Of a stretch of DNA of 64,000 nucleotides, positions 51,899-59,697 are shown in pieces; the stretch's first letter is position 1; every line of letters begins with the position of its first letter. The notes under the pieces are model-generated. The model saw nothing but the letters and a program-made list of their open reading frames with translations. It did no database searches and was not told the origin of the DNA. Position numbers and translations under genes: made by a program. The stretch is from Polyangiaceae bacterium. GTDB lineage: Bacteria > Myxococcota_A > Polyangia > Polyangiales > Polyangiaceae. The DNA lies in assembly GCA_020633235.1 (NCBI GenBank), contig JACKEA010000003.1:806001-870000 (forward strand), written 5' to 3'.

Positions 51899-53350
51899 AT
51901 GGGCTCAGTCGAAACTCTGGAACCGAGCGTATTCGTGATCTTCGGCGGCACGGGAGATCTGTCTCGCCGCAAGTTGTTGCCGGCGTTGGCTCGACACTTC
52001 GAGCATGGGACGTTGGCGGGCAAGTGTGCCGTCGTCGGCGTGTCGCCCGACACGTCGGTGAACGACGAGTCTTACAGAGATCTCGCCCTCAAAGCGCTGA
52101 GTGACGCCGGCCTGGACAAGAGCGCCATCGATCAGCTGAACGAGAACCTCTACTTCCAGACCATCGGCAAGGGCACGAAGGACGACTACGCCGCGTTGGC
52201 CTCGCGCCTGAACGACATTCGGAAGAAGCACGACCTGCCGCAGAACTACGCGTTCTATCTGGCGCTACCACCGGGGGCCGTTGCAGGCGTGGTCGAAGGC
52301 CTCGACGGCGCAGGGCTCTCCAAGCCGGAGGGTTGGTCTCGCCTGGTGGTGGAAAAGCCGTTCGGGCGCGACCTGGCCTCGGCGAAGGCGCTAAACGACA
52401 AGCTCCACCAACACTTCCGCGAGGAGCAGATCTATCGAATCGATCACTACTTGGGCAAAGAGACGGTCCAGAACCTGTTGGTGTTCCGCTTCGCAAACGC
52501 GATCTTCGAGTCCTTGTGGAACCGTGAGCGGGTGCACAGCGTGGAGATTCGCGTGGCGGAGGACCTCGGGGTGGGGACCCGGGCGGGCTACTACGACAAG
52601 AGCGGCGCCACGCGGGACATGATCCAAAACCACCTGACCCAGCTGCTCACGTTGGTGGCGATGGAAGTGCCGACGTCCTTCGAGGCTGACGCCATCCGCC
52701 ACGAGAAGATCAAGGTCTTGAAGTCCATCGCCCCCATCGACTGCGACCGCGTCGTGCGCGGCCAGTACGCCGGCGGCACCGTGGACAATCGCAAGGTCCC
52801 GGGCTACCGCGAGGAGGCCGGCGTCGCCGACGATTCCCAGACCGACACCTTCGTCGGCCTCGAGATCCTGGTGAACACCTGGCGCTGGAAGGGAGTGCCG
52901 TTCTATCTCCGCACCGGCAAGCGCATGAAGAAGCGCCTCACGCAGATCATCGTGCGCTTCAACGACGTGCCAGTGAGCCTGTTTCGCTCCAAGGGCTTGG
53001 CGCTCGACACCGCCGACATCTTGGTGCTCACCCTGCAGCCGGACGAAGGCTTCAGCCTGCACTTCGACGTGAAGGAACCGGGTGAGCCCTTCCGTCTCAA
53101 GCGCATTCCCCTCGCCTTCCGCTACAAGGACGAGTTCCATGACATGCCCGAAGCCTACGAAACGTTGCTCCTGGACGTGCTCGAAGGCGATCAGACGTTG
53201 TTCGTGCACGCGGAAGAGGTGGAAGAGTCTTGGCGCGTGTACACGCCGTTGGTGGAGAATCCTCCGCCACTTCACAGCTACCCTGCGGGGACTTGGGGGC
53301 CGAAGGAAGCCGAGCACCTCCGTGTGCCGGAGGGGGACCTGTGGCGCTGA
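51899..53350 (+). CDS. zwf: Glucose-6-phosphate 1-dehydrogenase
   Basis: 483 aa. NADP-binding VFVIFGGTGDLSRRKLLPAL, the catalytic signature RIDHYLGKE and the C-terminal G6PDH domain. It makes 6-phosphogluconolactone and NADPH from glucose-6-phosphate. ATG at 51899 with AGGAG upstream; the 18-codon longer frame has no support. The first gene of zwf-pgl-pgi-tal-gnd, and it overlaps pgl by 10 bp. Confidence 0.97.
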   Translation: MGSVETLEPSVFVIFGGTGDLSRRKLLPALARHFEHGTLAGKCAVVGVSPDTSVNDESYRDLALKALSDAGLDKSAIDQLNENLYFQTIGKGTKDDYAALASRLNDIRKKHDLPQNYAFYLALPPGAVAGVVEGLDGAGLSKPEGWSRLVVEKPFGRDLASAKALNDKLHQHFREEQIYRIDHYLGKETVQNLLVFRFANAIFESLWNRERVHSVEIRVAEDLGVGTRAGYYDKSGATRDMIQNHLTQLLTLVAMEVPTSFEADAIRHEKIKVLKSIAPIDCDRVVRGQYAGGTVDNRKVPGYREEAGVADDSQTDTFVGLEILVNTWRWKGVPFYLRTGKRMKKRLTQIIVRFNDVPVSLFRSKGLALDTADILVLTLQPDEGFSLHFDVKEPGEPFRLKRIPLAFRYKDEFHDMPEAYETLLLDVLEGDQTLFVHAEEVEESWRVYTPLVENPPPLHSYPAGTWGPKEAEHLRVPEGDLWR

Positions 53351-54060
53351 AGGTGTTGCCGGATGCCGACGCGGTGGCTCGCGCCGTCGCGGACCGGATA
53401 CTCCAAGACGCACAGTGCGCCGCGCATGCACGGGGCGCGTTTCGCATAGCGCTGGCGGGGGGAAGCTCACCCAAACCGCTGTATCGACTGCTGGCCGGCC
53501 AACGTGACCAGGTCGACTGGAGCGTTTGGCAGGTGTTCTTCGGTGACGAGCGCGTGGTCCCGCCGGAGGACGAGAAGAGCAACTACCGCTTGGCTCGGGA
53601 AACGTTCCTCGATCACGTTCCCATCCCGCCGATGAACGTTCACCGCATTCGAGGCGAGCTTGCACCGGCCGCTGCGGCGGAAGACTACGCCGCCACGCTG
53701 GGCGACCAACGGCTGGACGTCGTGCTCTTGGGCATGGGCGACGATGGACACACGGCCAGCCTGTTTCCGGGATCTCCCGCCCTGGATGAACGATCGACGA
53801 CGGTGGTCACGAGCGTCAGCCCCGTTCCCCCCAAGGATCGAGTCACGCTCACGTTCCCGGTGCTGAACGCCGCCCGGGCGGTGTACTTCGTGATCACCGG
53901 CGAAGCAAAAGCGGAACGACTGGCTCAGATGCTGGAACAGCGGGCCCGCGGCGAGCCCGAGCTGCCGTCCGCGCGGGTGGACCCGGCGGACGGAGAGCTC
54001 GTCATCTACGCCGACGCGCCCGCAGCAGCCAAAACTCGGACACCGGAGACTACCCAATGA
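53341..54060 (+). CDS. pgl: 6-phosphogluconolactonase
   Basis: 239 aa DevB/SOL-type lactonase. ALAGGSSPKPLYRLL (about 37-51), FFGDERVVPPEDEKSN and LLGMGDDGHTASLFPG are the family motifs. The GTG start is supported by GGAGGGGG upstream and its 10-bp overlap with zwf. Pgl stop and pgi start overlap (ATGA). Confidence 0.95.
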   Translation: MALKVLPDADAVARAVADRILQDAQCAAHARGAFRIALAGGSSPKPLYRLLAGQRDQVDWSVWQVFFGDERVVPPEDEKSNYRLARETFLDHVPIPPMNVHRIRGELAPAAAAEDYAATLGDQRLDVVLLGMGDDGHTASLFPGSPALDERSTTVVTSVSPVPPKDRVTLTFPVLNAARAVYFVITGEAKAERLAQMLEQRARGEPELPSARVDPADGELVIYADAPAAAKTRTPETTQ

Positions 54061-55709
54061 ACCTCACTCAGTCTCGCGCTTACCAAGCACTGGCGGCGCA
54101 TCATCGCGACGTCGCGGACGTCTCCATGCGCTCACTCTTCGCGGAAGATACCAGGCGCTTCGAGACGATGTCCCTGGAGCTCGACGGCATCCTGTTCGAC
54201 TACTCCAAGCACCGCGCCACGAATGAAACCCTCGCACTGCTGATTCAGCTGGCGGAGCAAGCCGAGCTGGGCGCCTTCATCGAGCGCATGTTCACGGGTG
54301 AGAGGATCAACGTGACGGAGGACCGAGCCGTGCTCCACACGGCGCTCCGAAACCGTTCGAACACTCCCGTGTTGGTGGACGGCAAGGACGTGATGCCGGA
54401 AGTGAACGCCGTGCTGGCGAAGATGCGCCGCTTCACCGAGGCGCTGCACTCGGGCGCCTGGCGCGGCCACACCGGCAAGGCCATCACGGACATCGTCAAC
54501 ATCGGCATCGGCGGCTCGGATCTGGGGCCGCTGATGGTGACCGAAGCGCTCCGCCCCTACTGGAAGCCGGGCATGCGAGCCCATTTCGTGTCGAACGTGG
54601 ACGGAACCCACCTAGCGGAAGCTCTGAAGCTGGTGAGCCCCGAGACCACGCTGTTCACCGTCGCCAGCAAGACGTTCACCACCCAAGAGACGCTGACCAA
54701 CGCCAAGTCCGCCCGCAAATGGCTGCTCGACGCGCTGGGGGATCGCTCCGCCGTCGCCAAGCACTTCGTCGCCCTCTCCACCAACACCGAAGCCGTGAAG
54801 GACTTCGGCATCGATCCCGACAACATGTTCGAGTTCTGGGACTGGGTGGGCGGCCGCTACTCCCTGTGGTCGGCCATCGGCCTGTCCATCGCCTGCGTGC
54901 TGGGCATGGATCACTTCGAGGAGCTCCTCGCAGGCGCGCACGAGACGGACAAGCACTTCCGCACGGCGCCCTTCGCGGAGAACGTGCCGGTGCTCATGGG
55001 GCTCCTCGGCGTGTGGTACGCGAACTTCTTCGGTGCCGAGACCCACGCCATCCTGCCCTACGACCAGTACCTCCATCGCTTCGCCGCCTACTTCCAACAG
55101 GGCGACATGGAGAGCAACGGCAAGCGCGTCGATCGCGAAGGCAAGCCCATCACGGACTACACCACGGGTCCCGTGATCTGGGGCGAGCCCGGCACCAACG
55201 GGCAGCACGCTTTCTACCAGCTCATTCACCAGGGCACGCGACTGATCCCGGCGGACTTCATCGCGCCGGCGCAGAGCCACAACCCCATGGGCGAGCATCA
55301 CCCGATCTTGCTCGCCAACTTCTTCGCCCAGACGGAAGCGCTGATGAAGGGCAAGACGGAAGAAGAGGCCCGCGCGGAGCTGGTGGCCGCGGGCCTGCCC
55401 CAAGACCGCATCGCTCGGCTGTTGCCGCACAAGCAGTTTCCGGGCAACCGCCCCACCAGCTCCTTCTTGATGGACCGCGTCACGCCCCACCGCTTGGGCC
55501 AGCTCATAGCCCTCTACGAGCACAAGATCTTCACCCAGGGCATGATCTGGAACGTCAACAGCTTCGACCAGTGGGGCGTGGAGCTCGGCAAACAGCTGGC
55601 CAAGAAGATCCTGCCCGAGCTCGGTACTCCACAACCCGTGACCAGCCACGACGGCTCCACCAACGGGCTCATCAACCACTACAAGAAGCTGCGCGCCGAG
55701 CGCGCCTGA
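54057..55709 (+). CDS. pgi: Glucose-6-phosphate isomerase
   Basis: 550 aa. PGI signatures: GIGGSDLGPLMVTEAL, WVGGRYSLWSAIGLSIA, GDMESNGKRVDREGKP and the C-terminal SFDQWGVELGKQLAKKI. Interconverts glucose-6-phosphate and fructose-6-phosphate, so it can recycle pentose-phosphate products. It is coupled to pgl by ATGA overlap. The N-terminal residues (YQALAAHHRDVADVSMRSLFAED) match long-form bacterial enzymes. Confidence 0.97.
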   Translation: MNLTQSRAYQALAAHHRDVADVSMRSLFAEDTRRFETMSLELDGILFDYSKHRATNETLALLIQLAEQAELGAFIERMFTGERINVTEDRAVLHTALRNRSNTPVLVDGKDVMPEVNAVLAKMRRFTEALHSGAWRGHTGKAITDIVNIGIGGSDLGPLMVTEALRPYWKPGMRAHFVSNVDGTHLAEALKLVSPETTLFTVASKTFTTQETLTNAKSARKWLLDALGDRSAVAKHFVALSTNTEAVKDFGIDPDNMFEFWDWVGGRYSLWSAIGLSIACVLGMDHFEELLAGAHETDKHFRTAPFAENVPVLMGLLGVWYANFFGAETHAILPYDQYLHRFAAYFQQGDMESNGKRVDREGKPITDYTTGPVIWGEPGTNGQHAFYQLIHQGTRLIPADFIAPAQSHNPMGEHHPILLANFFAQTEALMKGKTEEEARAELVAAGLPQDRIARLLPHKQFPGNRPTSSFLMDRVTPHRLGQLIALYEHKIFTQGMIWNVNSFDQWGVELGKQLAKKILPELGTPQPVTSHDGSTNGLINHYKKLRAERA

Positions 55710-55718
55710 GGAGGGAAC

Positions 55719-56891
55719 ATGGCCAAGTCACTCTTGGAGCAACTCAAGAGCATGACTGTCGTCGTGGCGGACACCGGCGACATCAATTCCATCGAACGGT
55801 TCAAGCCCCGAGACGCGACGACCAATCCGTCGCTCATCTCCGCCGCGGCCCAGATGCCGGAGTACCAAGAGGTGGTGGATGGCGCGCTTTCCTGGTCCAA
55901 GGAGCGCGCCGGCAAGGGCGCCGACAAGAAACGGATCCTCGACGCTGCCATCGATCGTCTGAGCGTGGAGTTCGGCCTCCGCATTCTGAAGATCGTTCCC
56001 GGCCGTGTATCCACGGAGGTGGACGCCCGGCTCTCCTTCGACACGGACAAGACCATCGCCAAGGCGCGGGAGCTGATCTCGCAGTACGAAGCGGCGGGCG
56101 CCTCCCGCGAGCGCATCCTGATCAAGATCGCGTCCACCTGGGAAGGCGTGGTGGCCGCCAAGCAGCTGGAGCAGGAAGGCATCCACTGTAACCTCACGCT
56201 GCTCTTCGGGCTGCACCAAGCCGTGGCCTGCGCAGACGCGAAAGTGACGCTGATCTCCCCCTTCGTGGGTCGCATCCTGGATTGGCACAAGAAGCAGACG
56301 GGGAGAGAGAGCTATCCGCCCGCCCAGGATCCCGGCGTGGTGAACGTGACCGGCATCTACCGCTACTTCAAGCACCATGGCCACGCGACGGAGATCATGG
56401 GCGCGAGCTTCCGCAACGTCGGCGAGATTCAAGAGCTCGCCGGTTGCGACCTCTTGACCATTTCGCCCAAGCTCCTGACCCAGTTGGAGAGCAGCGAAGG
56501 CGAGCTGCCGCGAAAGCTCGATCCGGAAGCGGCCAAACGCCAGAAGATCGACGCGATCGCCATGGACGAGAGCACTTTTCGCCGCATGCACGAAGAGGAT
56601 CGCATGGCGACGGAGAAGCTGGCGGAAGGCATCGAGGGGTTCTCCAAGGCCATCGTGGCGCTGGAGAAGCTCCTGGAGGAGCGCCTGGCGAAGCTCGAGG
56701 GCAGCAATCGCATCGTGTCCGCCGCCAAGACGATGTTCTCCGTCTACGACCTGGACGGCGACGGCGCCATCACCCGCGAAGAGTGGGGCGGCACCGACGC
56801 GGTGTTCGACGCCCTCGACCGCGACGGCGACGGCCGCGTCACCCCGGAAGAGCTGGCCGCCGGCATCGGCGCAGCGCATTGCTTGAAGTGA
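55719..56891 (+). CDS. tal: Transaldolase with C-terminal EF-hand pair
   Basis: 390 aa, against about 317 for E. coli TalB. Residues 1-315 are a class I transaldolase: DATTNPSLI, active-site Lys in RILIKIASTWEG, and CNLTLLFGLHQAVACADA. An added C-terminal part holds two EF-hands, DLDGDGAITREEW (about 346-358) and DRDGDGRVTPEEL (about 370-382). The enzyme shuffles seven- and three-carbon sugars in the non-oxidative pentose-phosphate pathway. Calcium-binding fusions of this type are known in some cyanobacteria; here a calcium effect on activity is inference. SD GAGGGA; 9 bp after pgi. Confidence 0.95.
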   Translation: MAKSLLEQLKSMTVVVADTGDINSIERFKPRDATTNPSLISAAAQMPEYQEVVDGALSWSKERAGKGADKKRILDAAIDRLSVEFGLRILKIVPGRVSTEVDARLSFDTDKTIAKARELISQYEAAGASRERILIKIASTWEGVVAAKQLEQEGIHCNLTLLFGLHQAVACADAKVTLISPFVGRILDWHKKQTGRESYPPAQDPGVVNVTGIYRYFKHHGHATEIMGASFRNVGEIQELAGCDLLTISPKLLTQLESSEGELPRKLDPEAAKRQKIDAIAMDESTFRRMHEEDRMATEKLAEGIEGFSKAIVALEKLLEERLAKLEGSNRIVSAAKTMFSVYDLDGDGAITREEWGGTDAVFDALDRDGDGRVTPEELAAGIGAAHCLK

Positions 56892-56921
56892 CCCCCTGAC
56901 CACATCTTGGAGAGAAAGCTC

Positions 56922-58328
56922 ATGGCAGACAAGGCAGCGTTCGGAATGATCGGTCTCGGGGTGATGGGAAAGAACCTGTCCCTCAACATCTCGGACCACG
57001 GCTACTCCATGGCCGTCTGGAATCTCGAGAAGGACATGATGATGAAGGCGGTGGCAGGCACCGCCCTTCGCCCCAACGACACCCTGAAGGATCTGGTGGC
57101 GAACCTCGAGAAGCCCCGCCGCATCATCTTGCTGATCAAGGCCGGAAAGCCCGTGGATTCAGTGCTCGATCAGCTCGAGCCACTGCTCGAGCCGGGAGAC
57201 ATCGTGATCGACGGGGGCAACTCCTGGTACCAGGACACCCAGCGCCGCGAGCAGCGCATGGCCGCCAAGAACATCAACTTCTTCGGCATGGGCGTGTCCG
57301 GAGGTGAAGACGGCGCGCGCCACGGCCCCAGCATGATGCCGGGCGGCAAGCGCGAGGCCTACGAGCACGTCCGCCCGATGCTGGAGGCCATCGCCGCCAA
57401 GACGGACTCGGGCCCCTGTGTCACCTACGTGGGTCCGGATGGGGCCGGCCATTTCGTGAAGATGGTGCACAACGGCATCGAGTACGCCGACATGCAGTGC
57501 ATCGCCGAGGCGTACCACGTGCTGCGCGAGATCGCGGCCATGCAGCCCCCGGCTCTCGCGGAGGTGTTCACCGATTACAACCAGGGACCGCTGGAGTCGT
57601 TCCTGATCGAGATCACCGCCAAGATTTTCGGCGTGAAGGATCCCGAGTCAGGGGGCTGGCTGGTCGACCACGTGTTGGATCGTGCAGGTCAGAAGGGCAC
57701 CGGTCGTTGGACGGCACAGATCGCGCTGGAGCTGGGCGTGGCAATTCCGTCCATCGCCGCCGCGATCGACGCCCGCGTGCTGTCCAGCATGAAGGAGGAG
57801 CGTGTGCGTGCCAGCAAGGTGCTCCGGGGCGCCGCCGGTCAGACCACGGTGGAAGAGAAGAAGAAGCTCGTGAAGGACGTCCACGACGCCCTGTTGTGCT
57901 CCAAGATCTGCGCCTACGCCCAGGGCATGGCGCTCATCGCCGAGGGCTCCCGCCACAACGAATGGGGCGTAGATCTGCGAGAAATGGCCCGTATTTGGAA
58001 GGGCGGCTGCATCATCCGGGCGCGCTTCTTGGACACCATCATGAAGGCCTACGAGCGAAACCCGAAGCTCGACAACCTGCTCTTGGACGAAACCATCTAC
58101 GAGCAGATCCAGAGCGGTCAATCCGCCTGGCGGCGCATCGTTGGCCTGGCCCAGAGCCACGGCATCCCCGTCCCAGCCATGAGCGCGAGTCTCGCCTACT
58201 ACGACAGCTACCGCGCGGCGCGCCTACCGCAGAACCTCACGCAGGCTCAGCGCGACGCCTTCGGGTCCCACACCTACCAACGGGACAGCGATCCCGAGGG
58301 CCCCTTCGTTCACACGGACTGGCTTTGA
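56922..58328 (+). CDS. gnd: 6-phosphogluconate dehydrogenase, decarboxylating
   Basis: 468 aa. NADP-binding MIGLGVMGKNLSLNI, VIDGGNSWYQDTQRRE, GGEDGARHGPSMMPGG and the catalytic Lys in FVKMVHNGIEYADMQ. The C-terminal tail SHTYQRDSDPEGPFVHTDW is that of the long-chain Gnd of the E. coli type. Last gene of the operon, 30 bp after tal; GGAGAG before the ATG. A cruciform REP copy follows the stop. Confidence 0.97.
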   Translation: MADKAAFGMIGLGVMGKNLSLNISDHGYSMAVWNLEKDMMMKAVAGTALRPNDTLKDLVANLEKPRRIILLIKAGKPVDSVLDQLEPLLEPGDIVIDGGNSWYQDTQRREQRMAAKNINFFGMGVSGGEDGARHGPSMMPGGKREAYEHVRPMLEAIAAKTDSGPCVTYVGPDGAGHFVKMVHNGIEYADMQCIAEAYHVLREIAAMQPPALAEVFTDYNQGPLESFLIEITAKIFGVKDPESGGWLVDHVLDRAGQKGTGRWTAQIALELGVAIPSIAAAIDARVLSSMKEERVRASKVLRGAAGQTTVEEKKKLVKDVHDALLCSKICAYAQGMALIAEGSRHNEWGVDLREMARIWKGGCIIRARFLDTIMKAYERNPKLDNLLLDETIYEQIQSGQSAWRRIVGLAQSHGIPVPAMSASLAYYDSYRAARLPQNLTQAQRDAFGSHTYQRDSDPEGPFVHTDWL

Positions 58329-58359
58329 GCCGACGTCCTGCGTGAGGGTCCGTTTCATT

Positions 58360-58405
58360 TTGTTGGTCCGGCGCGAACCCCGTCGTGTCCGCGCCGGCCC
58401 GACAA
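58360..58405 (+). repeat. REP-like repeat, copy I, extended to a cruciform
   Basis: TTGTTGGTCCGGCGC at 58360-58374 is matched by the inverted arm GCGCCGGCCCGACAA at 58391-58405 (13 of 15 positions). This gives a large hairpin between the convergent gnd and GFA stops. It looks like two joined copies and could act as a bidirectional transcript end. Confidence 0.7.
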
Positions 58406-58411
58406 TCAATC

Positions 58412-58771
58412 TCAGAAGCTGCGTCCATCCACCTTCGTGATCGTGAGCGCGTCCAGGTCCACGCCGTCCAGGCAGCGGACGTTGATCGCGCGCACGTCGC
58501 TGCCATCGGGATTCTTGCCGTAGGCGAAGGGACGGATGCCGCACGTCGTGCAGAACTTGTGCGCGATCTTCTTGGTGTGGAAACGGTAGTCGGCGATGTC
58601 GCTCTCCCCGGACAGGAGCTCGAAGTCCGCGGCGGGAACGAACGTCAGGAGCCAGCCGGCTCGTGAGCAGATCGAGCAGTTGCAAGAGATCACCTGCTCG
58701 AGCGCGGTGCTGACCTGGTAGCGGACTTTGCCGCAGTGACACGAACCTTCGTAGCGCTTGGCCTCGCTCAT
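58412..58771 (-). CDS. GFA/CENP-V-family zinc protein
   Basis: 119 aa. Zn-binding motifs of the glutathione-dependent formaldehyde-activating family: GSCHCGKV, CNCSICSRAG and HKFCTTCGIRPF. These proteins bind zinc with four or more Cys; those close to Gfa are proposed to speed S-hydroxymethylglutathione formation, but many relatives have unknown substrates. ATG at 58771 (MSEAKRYEGSCHCG). Divergent from the AraC gene, 50 bp away. Single-gene unit. Confidence 0.9.
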   Translation of the reverse strand: MSEAKRYEGSCHCGKVRYQVSTALEQVISCNCSICSRAGWLLTFVPAADFELLSGESDIADYRFHTKKIAHKFCTTCGIRPFAYGKNPDGSDVRAINVRCLDGVDLDALTITKVDGRSF

Positions 58772-58780
58772 GCCGGGTGT

Positions 58781-58808
58781 TTGCGCGGTTTTGCCCGTGG
58801 CGTATTGT
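58781..58808 (+). promoter_or_regulatory. Sigma-70-type promoter of the AraC gene
   Basis: TTGCGC (58781-58786), 16 bp, TATTGT (58803-58808), 13 nt before the ATG. The divergent GFA start is only 10 bp from the -35, so an AraC protein bound here could control both genes. Confidence 0.45.
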
Positions 58809-58821
58809 AGAAACGCGACAC

Positions 58822-59628
58822 ATGCGCAAGACCGCGACAACACACGGCATTTTGAACCCCTCCGAGGGGGCACAGCACTTCACGCTGACGCGTCACGCAC
58901 CCTCGGCTGCCCTGTCGCCCTTCGTGGAACGTTACTGGATCGTGCGCTGGGACCTCGAAGGTCGCCCGCCCTTCGTGCAGGAAACACTGCCCCACCCCTG
59001 CGTGAACCTGGCCTTCGAAGCGGGACGCTCGGCGGTGCACGGCGTGGGGACGGCGAAGTTTCGCGCGCGGCTCGAGGGCAAGGGTCACGTGATCGGCACC
59101 AAGTTCAGACCGGGAGGCTTCTTCCCGTTTTACGGGCACGACGTGTCGGAGCTCACGGATCGGGTCGTAGCGCTCTCCGAGGTGTTCGACGTGGACGGTC
59201 TCGCGCTCGAGGGCGAGGTGCTGGCTGCCGAAGACGACGCTTCGGCGATAGCCGTGGTCGAGCGCTTCCTCATGAAACGTGAGCCCGAGCCGGACGCGAT
59301 CGTCGACCTCGTGGCGCGCATCACGGAGGTGGCTCTCGAGAACCGTGCCATCACCCGCGTGGAGCAGCTGTCGGAGCAGACGCGTGTGCCCGTCCGCAAG
59401 CTGCAGCGGCTGTTTCGCAAGTACGTAGGCGCCAGCGCGAAATGGGTGATTCGTCGCTACCGCGTCCACGAAGCCGCGGAGCGCGTCGCCCACGGCACCA
59501 CTCAAGACTGGGCCGCTCTGGCGCTGGAGCTGGGCTACACGGACCAGTCCCACTTCATCGCGGACTTCAAGTCCCAGGTCGGCCATTCCCCCGCCGCCTA
59601 CGCGGAGCTCTGCCGCGGCGGCGCCTGA
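58822..59628 (+). CDS. AraC-family transcriptional regulator
   Basis: 268 aa. The N-terminal half (about 20-150) has an AraC ligand-binding-like beta domain (LSPFVERYWIVRWDLEG, VIGTKFRPGGFFPFYGHDV). The C-terminal 100 residues hold two HTH motifs: VEQLSEQTRVPVRKLQRLF and WAALALELGYTDQSHFIADFKSQVGHSPAAY. ATG at 58822 is 13 nt after the TATTGT box. The GFA gene is the obvious target. Ligand unknown. Confidence 0.92.
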   Translation: MRKTATTHGILNPSEGAQHFTLTRHAPSAALSPFVERYWIVRWDLEGRPPFVQETLPHPCVNLAFEAGRSAVHGVGTAKFRARLEGKGHVIGTKFRPGGFFPFYGHDVSELTDRVVALSEVFDVDGLALEGEVLAAEDDASAIAVVERFLMKREPEPDAIVDLVARITEVALENRAITRVEQLSEQTRVPVRKLQRLFRKYVGASAKWVIRRYRVHEAAERVAHGTTQDWAALALELGYTDQSHFIADFKSQVGHSPAAYAELCRGGA

Positions 59629-59634
59629 ACCGAC

Positions 59635-59676
59635 AAAAACGCTTCGGCCCCCCGTTCCGAAGAACGAGGGGCCGAG
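59635..59676 (-). terminator. Intrinsic terminator of the decahaem cytochrome gene
   Basis: A stem of 14 pairs and one wobble (one C-A mismatch) at 59643-59676 closes a CGAA tetraloop. On the minus strand it is followed, 3 nt later, by five U (59639-59635). It begins 22 nt after the cytochrome stop (59698). The AraC gene, convergent, may use the same hairpin without a U-tract. Confidence 0.75.
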
Positions 59677-59697
59677 GGTGCTTGCCGCTAGCGCGCT

